Shown here: positions 25,464 to 35,162 of the stretch, piece by piece | Position numbering within the stretch: the first letter of the stretch is position 1 | Layout of the letters: the number at the start of each line of letters is the position of its first letter | Notes under the pieces: generated by a model | The model's database searches: none | The model's input: only the letters and a program-made list of their open reading frames with translations | What the model was told of the DNA's origin: nothing | Translations under genes and position numbers: made by a program | Source of the DNA: Acidimicrobiia bacterium | Lineage (GTDB): Bacteria; Actinomycetota; Acidimicrobiia; IMCC26256; PALSA-610 | Direction: 5' to 3' | Assembly (NCBI GenBank): GCA_036271555.1 | Contig: DATBAK010000090.1 | Coordinates: forward strand, 1-46,670 | DNA length: 46,670 nt

Positions 25464-27184
25464 TCGCTCTGGAGCGTGAACCAGAAGAACCCGCGCCCCG
25501 CGAGGGTCAGCAGGTACGGAAGGGTGCCGATGCGCGGGAAGCGCGTCTTGCCGAACATCTCTTCGGGGATCATCCCTTCGAAGCGCGACAGGTCGAGCTC
25601 GACCGCTTGCGCGGAACGCGCCATGTTGTGCACGCACAGCACGATCTCGGATTCCAGCGTGCGCAGGTGCGCGAACACGCGTCCGTTCGCCGGGCGCAGC
25701 GCTTCGTAGTCGCCCTGCCCGAGCACCGGGTGCTCCTTGCGCAGCGCGATGAAACGGTGGACCCAGCGCAGGAGCGAGGTCGACGTGCGCAGTTGCGCCT
25801 CGACGTTCACCGCTTGGAAGCCGTACACAGGGTCCATCAGCGGAGGGAGATACAGGCGCGCGAAGTCGGCGCGCGAGAAACCGGCGTTGCGATCGCCGGT
25901 CCACTGCATCGGCGTGCGCACTCCGTCGCGATCGCCGAGGTAGATGTTGTCGCCCATCCCGATCTCGTCGCCGTAGTAGAGGATCGGGCTTCCGGGCAGC
26001 GAGAAGAGCACCGCGGTCGCGAGCTCGATGTCGTCGCGACCGTTCTCGAGCAGCGGCGCGAGCCGGCGGCGGATCCCGAGGTTCAGCCGCATCGCCGGAT
26101 CGTTCGCGTACTCGTTGTACATGTAGTCACGTTCGTCGTCGGTCACCATCTCGAGCGTCAGCTCGTCGTGGTTGCGCAGGAACAGACCCCACTGCGTGTT
26201 CGGCGGGATGGCGGGCGTCTGCTCGAGGATCTCGACGATCGGCATCGCCTCTTCGCGCCGCATCGACATGAAGAGTCGGGGCATGACGGGGAAATGGAAC
26301 GCCATGTGGCATTCGTCGCTCCTTCCGAAGTACTCGACGACGTCGGCCGGCCACTGGTTCGCCTCCGCGAGCAGCACGCGGTCCGGGTACTCCGTGTCGA
26401 CCATCTCGCGCACGCGCCGCAGGAACGCGTGCGTCTCGGGCAAGTTCTCGCAGTTCGTGCCGTCGCGCTCGAAGAGGTACGGCACCGCGTCGAGGCGGAA
26501 GCCGTCGAGCCCGTAGTCGAGCCAGAACCGGATGACGTCGATCATCGCGTCGCACACTTCGGGGTTGTCGAAGTTGAGATCCGGTTGGTGCGAGAAGAAG
26601 CGGTGCCAGTAGTACTGGCCCGCGACGGGATCCCACGTCCAATTCGACTTCTCGGTGTCGACGAAGATGATGCGGGCTTCCTTGTACTTGTCGTCGGTGT
26701 CGGACCACACGTACCAGTCGTGGCGCGCGGAGTCGGGATCACGCGCTTCCTGGAACCAGTGGTGGTCGCTCGACGTGTGGTTCATGACGAGGTCGGCGAT
26801 CACGCGGATGCCGCGTTGGTGCGCGCCCTCGACGAAGTTGGCGAAGTGCTCGATCGTCCCGTAGTCGGGATGCACGGCGTAGTGGTCGGAGATGTCGTAG
26901 CCCCCGTCGCGCAGCGGCGAGGCGTAGAACGGCAGCAGCCAGATGCAGTCGATGCCGAGCCACTGGAGATAGTCGAGCCGGTCGGTGAGCCCGAGGAAGT
27001 CGCCGATGCCGTCGTCGTTACCGTCGGAGAAGCCGCGGATGTGGATCTCGTAGAACACCGCGCGCTGGAACCACATCGGGTCCGACTCGAACCAGCGCGT
27101 CGGCTCGGTCGTGTCGTGCGTCGACAGGTGCCGGCGGAGGTCGCCGATCATGTGGCGCGGGAGGATGAGCTCGCCGGTGGTCAT
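25400..27184 (-). CDS. treS: Trehalose synthase (maltose alpha-D-glucosyltransferase)
   Basis: A 594-residue GH13_16 enzyme that interconverts trehalose and maltose, feeding maltose to Mak. Signature segments are [13 protein letters not shown] near 45-57, the nucleophile in [11 protein letters not shown] near 226-236, the acid in LLAEANQW near 267-274 and [11 protein letters not shown] near 335-345. ATG 27184 overlaps the glgE stop. The fold should end at the FFWFTL strand near residue 568; the remaining tail is mostly encoded by repeat copy C and has no counterpart I know in the family. Confidence 0.94.
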   Translation of the reverse strand: MTTGELILPRHMIGDLRRHLSTHDTTEPTRWFESDPMWFQRAVFYEIHIRGFSDGNDDGIGDFLGLTDRLDYLQWLGIDCIWLLPFYASPLRDGGYDISDHYAVHPDYGTIEHFANFVEGAHQRGIRVIADLVMNHTSSDHHWFQEARDPDSARHDWYVWSDTDDKYKEARIIFVDTEKSNWTWDPVAGQYYWHRFFSHQPDLNFDNPEVCDAMIDVIRFWLDYGLDGFRLDAVPYLFERDGTNCENLPETHAFLRRVREMVDTEYPDRVLLAEANQWPADVVEYFGRSDECHMAFHFPVMPRLFMSMRREEAMPIVEILEQTPAIPPNTQWGLFLRNHDELTLEMVTDDERDYMYNEYANDPAMRLNLGIRRRLAPLLENGRDDIELATAVLFSLPGSPILYYGDEIGMGDNIYLGDRDGVRTPMQWTGDRNAGFSRADFARLYLPPLMDPVYGFQAVNVEAQLRTSTSLLRWVHRFIALRKEHPVLGQGDYEALRPANGRVFAHLRTLESEIVLCVHNMARSAQAVELDLSRFEGMIPEEMFGKTRFPRIGTLPYLLTLAGRGFFWFTLQSDDPARTGGSQREPSDSKAEAS

Positions 27185-28998
27185 CGGACCGCCAGGACGT
27201 GGGCTCCTCCGGGCGGCAGCCGCACGTAGTTCCCACCGACGTGCCACTCGTACTCCGCGCCCGAGAGCAGGTCGACGACACCGAAGACCGGCGTGCTGAA
27301 GCACTCCGGTACGTGGACCAGACCCTCGGAGTACGTGACCGGGTCGACGTTCACGCACGTGATCACCGCATCGCGCCCTTCGCGTTTCACGTAGGCGAGC
27401 AAGGCGTCGTTCGCGGACGCGAGGAACGTGACGTTGTCGACGCGGCGGAACACTGGTGACGCGCGCCGGACCTCGTTGCAGCGGCGCACGAGCGAGCTCA
27501 ACGCGCCGCCGACCTTGCCCACGCGCAGCTGGTACTTCTCGGAATCGAGGTACTCCTCGCTCCCGGGCGCGACCGCGACGTTGTCGATGCGCTCGAATCC
27601 CGAGTACATACCCCACGACGGCGAGAGCGTCGCCGCGAGCACGGTGCGCGCCTCGAACGCGGCCCGACCGCCGTGCTGCAGGTACTCGTGCAGGATGTCG
27701 GGCGTGTTCACGAAGAAGTTGGGGCGGAACCAGTCGGACTGACCCGCGAGCTCGGTGACGTACTCGGCGAGCTCACGCGCGTCGTTGCGCCACGTGAAGT
27801 ACGTATACGACTGGCTGAAGCCGAGCTTCGCGAGGGTGCTCATCACCGCGGGACGCGTGAACGCCTCCGCGAGGAACACGACGTCGGGCGACTCGCGGTG
27901 CACCGACGCGATCAACCACTCCCAGAACGCGAACGGCTTCGTGTGCGGGTTGTCGACGCGGAAGATGCGCACACCGTGCGCGACCCAGTGCTGCACGACG
28001 CCGAGCAGCGCCTCCCACAGCTGCTTCGACTTCGGGCCGTCGAAGCGGAAGTTCACGATGTCCTGGTAGCGCTTGGGCGGGTTCTCCGCGTACTTGATGG
28101 AGCCGTCGGCGCGCCACGAGAACCATTCCGGATGCTTCTTGAGCCACGGATGATCGGGCGAGCACTGGAGGGCGAAGTCGAGCGCGATCTCGAGACCGAA
28201 CTCGCGCGCGTGCAGTACCAGGCGGTCGAAGTCGGCGAGCGTGCCGAGGTCGGGGTGCACCGCCTTGTGACCACCCTCGGGACCACCGATCGCCCACGGG
28301 CTCCCGGGGTCGGCGGCGGCCGCGCTCAGCGTGTTGTTGCTGCCCTTGCGGTTCGTCGTGCCGATCGGATGGATCGGCGGTAGGTACACGACGTCGAAGC
28401 CGAGGTCGGCGATCTCGGGGAGCGCGCGCTCGACGCCCGCGAAGCCGCCGAAGGAGCGCGGGAACAGCTCGTACCACGCGCCGAACGCCGCGATCGGTCG
28501 CTCGACGACGACCGGCAGCGCGCGCGTGAGCGAGACCTTCGACTCGATCACGCTCGCCGTGGTCGCGAGCCCGGTCTCGGCGTCGGGGATGTCGACCGCG
28601 AGCAACGTCGCGCCCTCCGCGAGCTCACCCGCGACGTCGGCCTGACCCGCATCGACCTTGCGCCGCAACTCGTCGCGCCACGTCGCGGCGCGATCGATCC
28701 ACGCGGAGACGGTGAACTCCCACAGCCCGGGCGCGTCGACCAAAAAGCTCGCGGCGAAGCGGTCGCTGTCTTCGACCGTCGGCAGCATCGGCACGCGCGT
28801 CCAGCGCCGCGTTCCCGCAGCGCGGTAGCCGAGCTCGGCGCGCACGATGTCGTGACCGTCGGTGATCGCGACAGCAGAGACGTCGACCGTCTCGCCGCTC
28901 ACGCGCTTCACCGCATATCGCGCGCAGTCGACCTGAGGTCGCACGTCGGACAAGACGAGGCGCGGGGCGCGCGGTTCCTTCGGCGTCCGTTCGGGCAT
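27181..28998 (-). CDS. glgE: Alpha-1,4-glucan:maltose-1-phosphate maltosyltransferase
   Basis: A 605-residue GH13_3 enzyme that extends alpha-1,4-glucan with maltosyl units from maltose-1-phosphate. The N-terminal beta domain (about 1-110) and helical insert precede the barrel ([11 protein letters not shown] near 175-185). The nucleophile lies in [16 protein letters not shown] near 346-361 and the acid in FLAEAFTRP near 373-381; NRKGSNN near 220-226 and the Lys/Tyr region near [12 protein letters not shown] belong to the maltose-phosphate site. ATG 28998 is the start nearest the conserved N-terminus; an AGGAGG lies about 25 bases upstream, too far to be ideal. It is the first gene of the minus-strand operon, 44 bases from divergent malQ. 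Confidence 0.94.
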   Translation of the reverse strand: MPERTPKEPRAPRLVLSDVRPQVDCARYAVKRVSGETVDVSAVAITDGHDIVRAELGYRAAGTRRWTRVPMLPTVEDSDRFAASFLVDAPGLWEFTVSAWIDRAATWRDELRRKVDAGQADVAGELAEGATLLAVDIPDAETGLATTASVIESKVSLTRALPVVVERPIAAFGAWYELFPRSFGGFAGVERALPEIADLGFDVVYLPPIHPIGTTNRKGSNNTLSAAAADPGSPWAIGGPEGGHKAVHPDLGTLADFDRLVLHAREFGLEIALDFALQCSPDHPWLKKHPEWFSWRADGSIKYAENPPKRYQDIVNFRFDGPKSKQLWEALLGVVQHWVAHGVRIFRVDNPHTKPFAFWEWLIASVHRESPDVVFLAEAFTRPAVMSTLAKLGFSQSYTYFTWRNDARELAEYVTELAGQSDWFRPNFFVNTPDILHEYLQHGGRAAFEARTVLAATLSPSWGMYSGFERIDNVAVAPGSEEYLDSEKYQLRVGKVGGALSSLVRRCNEVRRASPVFRRVDNVTFLASANDALLAYVKREGRDAVITCVNVDPVTYSEGLVHVPECFSTPVFGVVDLLSGAEYEWHVGGNYVRLPPGGAHVLAVR

Positions 28999-29042
28999 GA
29001 CGCACCGAGCATGCCCGCGACCGTCGCCTCCTAATCCGAACC

Positions 29043-30269
29043 GTGCGATTCGGGCGTGAGGGCGGCGTGCTCTTGCCGGTGGCCGCACTACCCGGCGGTG
29101 TGCTCGGCGACGACGCGCTCAAGTTTCTCGATTGGATGGCCGATGCGGGGCAGCGCTGGTGGCAGATCCTGCCCTTCGGCCCGCCCGACGAGCACGGCTC
29201 GCCGTACGCCGCGACCTCCGCGTTCGCGGGTTCGCCGACGTGGCTCGCGCGACCTGACGCGCGAGTGACGAGTGCAGAGATCGACGAGCTCGTCGCGACC
29301 CAAGGATCGTGGGCGGCCGCGTGGGCCGCGTACGCGGGTCCCGGCGCGCTCGCCGACCAGGTGCGGTTCGCGCGCGAGTGGCATCGCGTGCGCGAGCACG
29401 CGAACGCGCGCGGTGTGCGCATCCTCGGCGACATGGCGTTCGCCGTCGCGGCCGGGAGCGCCGATCACCGTGCGACGCCCGAGATCTTCCGACCCGGCTT
29501 CGTCGGCGGCGTCCCGCCCGACGACTGGAGCGCCACCGGTCAACGTTGGGGCACGCCGGTGTACGACTGGTCGGAGCTGCGGCGCCAGGGTTACCGCTGG
29601 TGGATCGAGCGCTTCGCCCGCACCTTCGAGCTGGTCGACGCGGTCCGCATCGACCACTTCCGCGGCTTCGTCGCCGCGTGGCTCATCCCGGAACGCAACC
29701 GCACCGCGCGCGCCGGGCGGTGGACGCGCGGTCCGGGCCGCGCGGTGTTCGACGCGACGCGCGCCGAGCTCGGCGACCTCGCGCTCGTTGCCGAGAACCT
29801 CGGGCTCATCACGCCCGCGGTCGAGCGGCTGCGCTCGGAGCTCGGCCTTCCGGGGTCGGTCGTGATGCAGTTCGCATTCCAGGGCGACATGGTGAACCGC
29901 CCGCCGAACGAGCCGACCGAGCACGACGTCGTCTACACGGGCACGCACGACAACGACACGACCGTCGGCTGGTGGCGCGGCGCGTCGGAGCCACAGCGCG
30001 CCGGAGTGCGGCGCGCGCTCGACGCGCGCGGGATCGTCGAAGACGACCCGCACTGGATGCTCACACGCCTCGCGCTCGCGTCGCGAGGCGCCATCTCGAT
30101 CGTTCCCGCGCAGGACCTGTTGGGTCTCGGCAGTGAGGCGCGCACGAACACTCCGGGCCGCGCGACGGGGAACTGGCGCTGGCGGCTGCCGCGCGGCGCG
30201 CTCACGCCCGCGCTCGCGAAGCGGCTGCGGGCCGAGACGGAGGCTTCCGGGCGCCTCGACAACGGGTAG
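29043..30269 (+). CDS. malQ: 4-alpha-glucanotransferase (amylomaltase)
   Basis: A 408-residue GH77 enzyme that transfers glucan segments between maltooligosaccharides. GGVLLPVAALPGG at 7-19 and LPFGPPDEHGSPYAATSAFAG near 43-63 are the family's N-terminal signatures; the nucleophile is in VRIDHFRGF near 200-208, the acid in LVAENLG near 249-255 and the third carboxylate in GTHDNDTT near 300-307. It is shorter than many MalQ proteins (near 500), lacking extra N-terminal modules. GTG 29043 begins just upstream of the conserved core. It is divergent from the glgE operon and probably shares its regulatory gap. Confidence 0.92.
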   Translation: MRFGREGGVLLPVAALPGGVLGDDALKFLDWMADAGQRWWQILPFGPPDEHGSPYAATSAFAGSPTWLARPDARVTSAEIDELVATQGSWAAAWAAYAGPGALADQVRFAREWHRVREHANARGVRILGDMAFAVAAGSADHRATPEIFRPGFVGGVPPDDWSATGQRWGTPVYDWSELRRQGYRWWIERFARTFELVDAVRIDHFRGFVAAWLIPERNRTARAGRWTRGPGRAVFDATRAELGDLALVAENLGLITPAVERLRSELGLPGSVVMQFAFQGDMVNRPPNEPTEHDVVYTGTHDNDTTVGWWRGASEPQRAGVRRALDARGIVEDDPHWMLTRLALASRGAISIVPAQDLLGLGSEARTNTPGRATGNWRWRLPRGALTPALAKRLRAETEASGRLDNG

Positions 30270-30280
30270 ACCGGTAGGCC

Positions 30281-31786
30281 GTGCAGGAACGCGAGGTCAA
30301 GCTGCTGCTCGACCCGCGGGCGCGCCTGCCCGAACCGGCGGTGCTCTTCGACGGGATCGCGGACTGGTCGGTCGAAACCGTCGAACAGGACGCCGTCTAC
30401 TTCGACACTGCCGACCTCGCGCTGGCGCGCGCGGGGGCCAGCTTGCGCTTCCGGTCGGACGACGGCTGGACGGTGAAGATCCCGCGTCCGCGAGTCGGGG
30501 ACGCGCTCGTGCGCGACGAGCACTCCATCGCGGGAGTCGCGGGTGCACCGCCGGCGGCGGCGACCGACCTCGTGCTCGCATGGACGCGCTCGCGCCCGGT
30601 GCTCGAGGTGGCGCGCGTGCACACGGCGCGGCGTCGCTTCGTGGTGGTCGACGGCACCGGCCATCCACTCGTCGAGGTCGACGACGACACCGTCACCACC
30701 GAGGACCGGGACGGCCGGACGACGCGCTTTCACGAGGTCGAGATCGAGGCGCGCTCGAATGCGGATGGAAAGCAGTTCGACGACCTCCTCCACCGCCTGC
30801 GGTTGGTCGGCGTCGAATCTGCCGACGGCATGCCCAAGGTCGTGCGCGCCCTCGGGCCGCGCGCGCAGGCACCACCCGATCTCGTCGTGCCATCCGCGCC
30901 GGCGGCGGACGCGACGCTCGCCCGCCTCGCGCGCTTCGCGATCGCGCGGAGCGTGCAACGTCTCGTCGACCACGACCCCGTCGTGCGAGTGTCGGACGAC
31001 CCTGAAGGCGTGCACCAGGCCCGCGTCGCGACGCGACGGCTGCGTTCCGACCTGCGCACCCTGGCGCCCACGCTCGACGAATCGTGGAGCGAGCCCCTGC
31101 GCGCGGAGCTGCGGTGGATGGGCGAGCACCTCGGCCGCGTTCGCGACGCCGACGTGTTGCTCGAACGGCTCGAAGCGGAGGTCGACTGGCTGTCGGAGGC
31201 CGAGCACGGCGATGCGCGGCAGCTGCTCGACCGACTCCGGGCGCAGCGAGCGCGCGACCGCGACGATCTGCTCGCCGCGATGCGCGGCGCGCGCTACGCG
31301 CGCCTCCTCGACGCGCTCGTCGACGCGGCGATGTCACCACGGGTTCGAGACGCGCTCGCCGAGGAGCCGGCGCGCCTGCACCTCGCGGCGCTCCTCGAGC
31401 GTTCGTGCAAGCGGCTCCGAAAGGCGGTGCGGCGGCTCCCGGACGAGCCCGCCGACGCCGATCTCCACGAGGTCCGCAAGCGCGCGAAGCAGGCGCGGTA
31501 CGCGTTCGAGGCGCTGACCCCGATCGCGGGCCGACGGGCCGCACGCGCGGCACGCCGGCTCGCCGATCTCCAGGAAGTGCTGGGCGACCATCAGGACACC
31601 GTCGTCGCGGAGGCGTGGCTCCATGCGGCCGCGGCCGATACCGATCGCCCCGAGCTCGCGTTCGCCGCGGGCCGGCTCGCCGCGTCATTCGCCGACGAGC
31701 GCCGCGCCCGGCGCGTCGAGTGGCCCACGATCTGGAAGCGCGCCCGGCGCGCGATGAAGAAGGCTCAGGCGCGGGCAGGCGCCTGA
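30281..31786 (+). CDS. CYTH-CHAD domain protein
   Basis: A 501-residue soluble protein with an N-terminal CYTH domain (about 1-195; ExExK motif E3-R-E5-V-K7) and a C-terminal CHAD helical domain (about 220-490) with its conserved basic helices VHQARVATRRLRSDLR near 245-260 and LHEVRKRAKQARYAFE near 396-411. CYTH proteins act on triphosphates or triphosphate-like substrates, and CHAD domains bind inorganic polyphosphate. GTG 30281 lies 11 bases after malQ, so the two are likely co-transcribed. Its last 22 bases overlap the convergent gene at 31765. Confidence 0.88.
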   Translation: MQEREVKLLLDPRARLPEPAVLFDGIADWSVETVEQDAVYFDTADLALARAGASLRFRSDDGWTVKIPRPRVGDALVRDEHSIAGVAGAPPAAATDLVLAWTRSRPVLEVARVHTARRRFVVVDGTGHPLVEVDDDTVTTEDRDGRTTRFHEVEIEARSNADGKQFDDLLHRLRLVGVESADGMPKVVRALGPRAQAPPDLVVPSAPAADATLARLARFAIARSVQRLVDHDPVVRVSDDPEGVHQARVATRRLRSDLRTLAPTLDESWSEPLRAELRWMGEHLGRVRDADVLLERLEAEVDWLSEAEHGDARQLLDRLRAQRARDRDDLLAAMRGARYARLLDALVDAAMSPRVRDALAEEPARLHLAALLERSCKRLRKAVRRLPDEPADADLHEVRKRAKQARYAFEALTPIAGRRAARAARRLADLQEVLGDHQDTVVAEAWLHAAAADTDRPELAFAAGRLAASFADERRARRVEWPTIWKRARRAMKKAQARAGA

Positions 31787-32130
31787 TCGCCGACGAGGTC
31801 GGCGTACTGGTGGAAGAGCCGGTGCACGACGGCGGCGCTCGGCGGCGCCTCGGGGTCGCCGGTGATCAGCGCGATGAGGAACATGACGTCGTTGAGCTCC
31901 GCGAGCCCGGTGGCCGTCATCACCGCCGCGTTCGTCGCCTCGTCCTCGAACACCTCGTCGGGGTACGGCTGGTCGAGCAGCGGCCGCGCCCGCCGTCCCC
32001 ATTCGGCGATCGTCGGGAGCAGCGCGCGGCCTTCGTCGATCAGCGCCCGCACCTCGGCGCGCTGTTCACGCGGCATGAGCGCGTCCACGTCGATCTCGCC
32101 CTGAGGATTCCGGGCGACCTGTACGTCCAT
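31765..32130 (-). CDS. Hypothetical protein
   Basis: A 121-residue acidic, mostly helical protein I do not recognise, with no signal peptide or membrane segment. ATG 32130 is supported by an AAGGAG five bases upstream. It is convergent with, and overlaps by 22 bases, the CYTH-CHAD gene, and lies downstream of the DoxX gene across a 119-base gap. Good codon use and the strong ribosome binding site make it likely to be real. Confidence 0.72.
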   Translation of the reverse strand: MDVQVARNPQGEIDVDALMPREQRAEVRALIDEGRALLPTIAEWGRRARPLLDQPYPDEVFEDEATNAAVMTATGLAELNDVMFLIALITGDPEAPPSAAVVHRLFHQYADLVGDQAPARA

Positions 32131-32238
32131 CGAGACTCCTTCCGTGGCACGCGCGCGAACGCGCGAGTCGTTGACGCCGCGACGTATCGATCGAAGGCGA
32201 GAACGTTGCGGCTGGGGGGTGGCTGGTGATGCTTCCGA

Positions 32239-32262
32239 ATCCGATCGGATCAGCGCGCTGAT
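32239..32262. promoter_or_regulatory. Two overlapping perfect palindromes at the doxX 3' end
   Basis: ATCCGATCGGAT (32239-32250) and ATCAGCGCGCTGAT (32249-32262) share two bases and straddle the DoxX stop codon (32250-32252). They could be a terminator of doxX or an operator for the downstream 121-residue gene. The function is not determined. Confidence 0.35.
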
Positions 32263-32888
32263 TGTCGCACACGCTCGGTCGCGAGAGAACCCGCGGTCAC
32301 GTACGAATCTTCGTTCGCGTCCGTGCTCGCGTCGGACTGCGCGCGCTCGCGAGCGAGCTGCTCGCTCCGCGCGCGCGAGACGATCCAGGCGCCGCCCGCG
32401 AAGCCCGCGGCGAGCGCGGCGACGCGCACGACGACCGGGTACCACCCGCGGTGACGACCGTCGAGACTGAACCGGCCGAAGCCGGTCATACCGAGCGCGG
32501 TCGCGATCGCCGCGTTCGTGATCGCGAGCTCCGGACCACCGCGCTGCGCGAAGTACGGCTTGCCCGCGTGCGCGGTGCGCGCGGCGACGGTCATGGTGCC
32601 GGCGATCGCCGCGGGCCCCACCGGCCCGCCGAGACCGGCGAGGACGAGCGCGCCGCCGCCCATCTCGCAGACCCCCGCGACCGTGGCCATCAAGGGCTCC
32701 GGTTCGAGCGCGAGGTTGTCGTCGAACATCTTCGCGGTGTTCTCCAAGCCTTCACCGTCGAAGGCTCCGAAGAGCTTCTGCGAGCCGTGGGCGACGAGCG
32801 ACCCGCCGAGCACGCCCCGCAGTGCGAAGAGCGCGAGACCGGAGGCGACGCTCGGTCGGCTGGACCGATCGGTACGAGAACGGCGCAT
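32250..32888 (-). CDS. DoxX family membrane protein
   Basis: A 212-residue integral membrane protein. The DoxX signature LRGVLGGSLVAHGSQKLFG lies near residues 23-41, with hydrophobic segments near 20-37, 65-85, 88-106, 118-136 and 150-168. DoxX proteins are associated with thiol redox or quinone-linked functions, without a settled reaction. A charged C-terminal tail of about 40 residues (RSEQLARERAQSD and onward) extends past the last helix. ATG 32888 is supported by GAAAGGA upstream. Just before it lie three perfect copies of a 10-bp repeat. Confidence 0.82.
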   Translation of the reverse strand: MRRSRTDRSSRPSVASGLALFALRGVLGGSLVAHGSQKLFGAFDGEGLENTAKMFDDNLALEPEPLMATVAGVCEMGGGALVLAGLGGPVGPAAIAGTMTVAARTAHAGKPYFAQRGGPELAITNAAIATALGMTGFGRFSLDGRHRGWYPVVVRVAALAAGFAGGAWIVSRARSEQLARERAQSDASTDANEDSYVTAGSLATERVRQSAR

Positions 32889-32903
32889 GAACGGGGTCCT
32901 TTC

Positions 32904-32933
32904 TGATCGAGCCTGATCGAGCCTGATCGAGCC
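32904..32933 (-). repeat. Three tandem copies of a 10-bp unit upstream of doxX
   Basis: TGATCGAGCC is repeated exactly three times, 32904-32933, ending 15 bases before the DoxX ATG. The 10-bp period is about one helical turn, so protein binding on one face is possible, and copy number may vary between strains. Confidence 0.7.
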
Positions 32934-33000
32934 CAGGAGCGGCGAGCGCCCGCGGGCCGGGTATCGCGGCCCGTAGCGAGTGCGACCGTCAGTGCAGGAT

Positions 33001-33783
33001 CTAGCTGGCGTGCCCGCCGGTTCCCGGCGACAAACGTGTCGCGTTGCGCGCGACCCGCTCGCGCAGCCAGTGCGCATCGAGGATCGCGTCGCCGTGAAAA
33101 TCGTTGTTGAAGTAGGCGTACACGTCGATGCCGTCGGCCTGCCACGACGCGATCCGGTCGGCGTGACGCGTGAGTCGCCGCCCGCCGTAGCGGCCGACAT
33201 ATTTCTGCTCCAACGCCGCGGGCCCGTGGAACCGGAGATATGTCCAGTCGGTCGTGAGGACACGCGGGTGACGCGGGAGCAGATCGTGCAGGCAGAGCGC
33301 GGCGCCGTGCGCGCGCAGCACGTCGAACACGTCGTCGCGCAGCCATGACGCGTCGCGCAGCTCCACCGCCCAGCGCATCGAACGCGGCGCGACCGAAAGG
33401 AACTCGTCGAGTCGCTCGACGTTCGCACGCCAGCGCGGCGGCAGGTGCACGAGCGTCGGACCGAGGGCGCGTCCGAGCCGGCGCGCGCGCTCGACGTGGT
33501 TCGGCAGCCAACTCTGCGCGTCGCGCAGCTTCATGCGGTGCGAACCGAACTGTCCGAGCTTGAGCGAGTACACGAAGCCGGGTGGCGCCTGTCGCTTCCA
33601 CTGGTCGAACGTCTCGAAGTCCGGCATCCGGTAGAAGGTGTTGTTGATCTCGACGGTGTCGAACTCGGTCGCGTAGTGCGCGAACCACTGCTTCGTCGGC
33701 AGGTCGCGCGGATAGAACGGCCCGCGCCAGTCGCGGTACACCCAACCCGACGTGCCGATGCGGACCTCGCCGAGACGGGTCAC
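33001..33783 (-). CDS. DUF72 family protein (YecE-like)
   Basis: A 260-residue TIM-barrel protein of the DUF72 family. Recognisable segments are IGTSGWVYRDWRGPFYP near 9-25, FDTVEINNTFYRMP near 41-54, VELRDASW near 139-146, YLRFHG near 182-187 and DVYAYFNNDFHGDAILDA near 220-237. Biochemical function is unknown. GTG 33783 overlaps the qcrB stop, so it is the terminal gene of the respiratory operon by position, although nothing in its sequence points to respiration. Confidence 0.88.
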   Translation of the reverse strand: MTRLGEVRIGTSGWVYRDWRGPFYPRDLPTKQWFAHYATEFDTVEINNTFYRMPDFETFDQWKRQAPPGFVYSLKLGQFGSHRMKLRDAQSWLPNHVERARRLGRALGPTLVHLPPRWRANVERLDEFLSVAPRSMRWAVELRDASWLRDDVFDVLRAHGAALCLHDLLPRHPRVLTTDWTYLRFHGPAALEQKYVGRYGGRRLTRHADRIASWQADGIDVYAYFNNDFHGDAILDAHWLRERVARNATRLSPGTGGHAS

Positions 33784-35162
33784 GATCCGATGGTGATCGG
33801 CGACTCTTCCGGGGCGACCGGGTCGTCCTCGTGCGGATCCGGCTCGAACGGGTCCTCCTCCCACGGCCGCGGCTCCGCCCGCCCGAGGTCGCGGCAGAGC
33901 TTCCACGTGACCAACGCGCTGGCGAGGGGCAACGCGAACACGAGCACCTGGAGCGTGCGCGTCACCGAGAGGATCGACAGGTTGAACCACTGCGCGAACA
34001 GGTCCTGCGCGCCGGCGACGAGCAGCACGACGTAGAACATCAGCACGCCGACCCCGATCGCCGTGCGGACCGGGCGGTCGCGCGGCCGGTCGAGCAGATG
34101 GTGCTCCGCGGTGTCGTGCGTGAAGCGCCGTTCGAGGAACGGCCACGCGTAGAGCAGCGCGAACGTCAAACCCGGCAGCGCGATCGATGGCCAGAACACC
34201 TCGGGCACGCCGTAGTGGCCGATGTGCAGGAACCACGGCGGGAAGATGCGGATCGCGCCCTCGGTCCAGCCGAGGTACCAGTCGGGTTGGGCCGCGGTGC
34301 TCACCGCCGCGGGGTCGTACGGCCCGTACAACCAGATCGGGTTGATCTGCGCGAGCCCGCCGAGCGCCGACAGCACGCCCGCGACGATCGCGAACAGCCC
34401 GATCGACTTCGCCGTGTACGTGGGCCACAGCCGGTTGCCGACGACGTTGCGCTCGCGCTTTTCCGGACCACGGAACTGCGTGTGTTTCTGGTGCCAGAGG
34501 ATCGCGAGGTGCGCGCTCAACAGGGCGACGATCAGCGCCGGGAAGATGAGCACGTGGATGATGTAGAGGCGCGAGATGATCGACGTGCCCGGGAACTCGC
34601 CGTTGAACGCGAAGAACGCGAGGTGGGGGCCGATGAGCGGGATCGACAGCATGAAGGCGTTCGCGACGCGCAGGCCGGTGCCCGAGAGGAGATCGTCGGG
34701 CAGCGAGTAGCCGGCGAAGCCGTTTCCGAGCGCGAGCAGCAGCAGCGTGACGCCGACGATCCAGTTCAGCTCGCGCGGCTTGCGGAACGCGCCGGTGAAG
34801 AAGATGCGGCACAGGTGCGCGACGATCGCGGCGAGGAACACGAGCGCGGCCCAGTGGTGGATCTGACGCATCACGAGCCCGGCGCGCACGTCGAAGCTCA
34901 GGTGCACGACCGACTCGTACGCCTCGGTCATGCGCACGCCGTCGAGGGCCTTGTAGCTGCCGTGGTAGATCACTTCGTGCTGGCTGTCGTTGAAGAAGAA
35001 CGTCAGGTAGATGCCGGTGAGGATCAGCACCACGAGCGAGTACATCGCGATCTCGCCGAGCATGAATGACCAGTGATCCGGAAACGCCTTGTTCACCGCC
35101 TTGCGCACCGCGCGCGACGAACCGAGGCGCTCGTCGAGCCAGCGGTTCAGCCGGGCGATCAT
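33780..35162 (-). CDS. qcrB: Cytochrome b subunit of the quinol-cytochrome c reductase
   Basis: A 460-residue membrane protein that binds two b hemes and the quinone sites of the bc complex. MRQIHHWAALVFLAAIVAHLCRIFFTGAFR near residues 87-116 provides the first helix pair of heme ligands; histidines in SIPLIGPHLAFF and the LYIIHVLIFPALIVALLSAH stretch supply the others. PDWYLGW near 285-291 lies where the quinol-site PEWY motif is found in other cytochromes b. About eight to nine hydrophobic helices and a soluble acidic tail are visible. ATG 35162 overlaps the ctaG stop. The gene lies at the far end of the operon from qcrA and qcrC, separated by the oxidase genes. Confidence 0.92.
   Translation of the reverse strand: MIARLNRWLDERLGSSRAVRKAVNKAFPDHWSFMLGEIAMYSLVVLILTGIYLTFFFNDSQHEVIYHGSYKALDGVRMTEAYESVVHLSFDVRAGLVMRQIHHWAALVFLAAIVAHLCRIFFTGAFRKPRELNWIVGVTLLLLALGNGFAGYSLPDDLLSGTGLRVANAFMLSIPLIGPHLAFFAFNGEFPGTSIISRLYIIHVLIFPALIVALLSAHLAILWHQKHTQFRGPEKRERNVVGNRLWPTYTAKSIGLFAIVAGVLSALGGLAQINPIWLYGPYDPAAVSTAAQPDWYLGWTEGAIRIFPPWFLHIGHYGVPEVFWPSIALPGLTFALLYAWPFLERRFTHDTAEHHLLDRPRDRPVRTAIGVGVLMFYVVLLVAGAQDLFAQWFNLSILSVTRTLQVLVFALPLASALVTWKLCRDLGRAEPRPWEEDPFEPDPHEDDPVAPEESPITIGS

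Noticed and set aside
29000-29042. A defined bidirectional promoter between glgE and malQ
   Set aside because: Only 44 bases separate the starts and no convincing -35/-10 pair is visible on either strand, so I do not annotate one.
30275-30280. TAGGCC just before the CYTH-CHAD gene considered as a -10 element
   Set aside because: It directly abuts the GTG start, so a transcript from it would begin inside the gene; co-transcription with malQ is simpler.
32904-32933. Tandem 10-bp repeats considered as a CRISPR remnant
   Set aside because: Units are contiguous with no spacers, far too short, and no cas genes are nearby.
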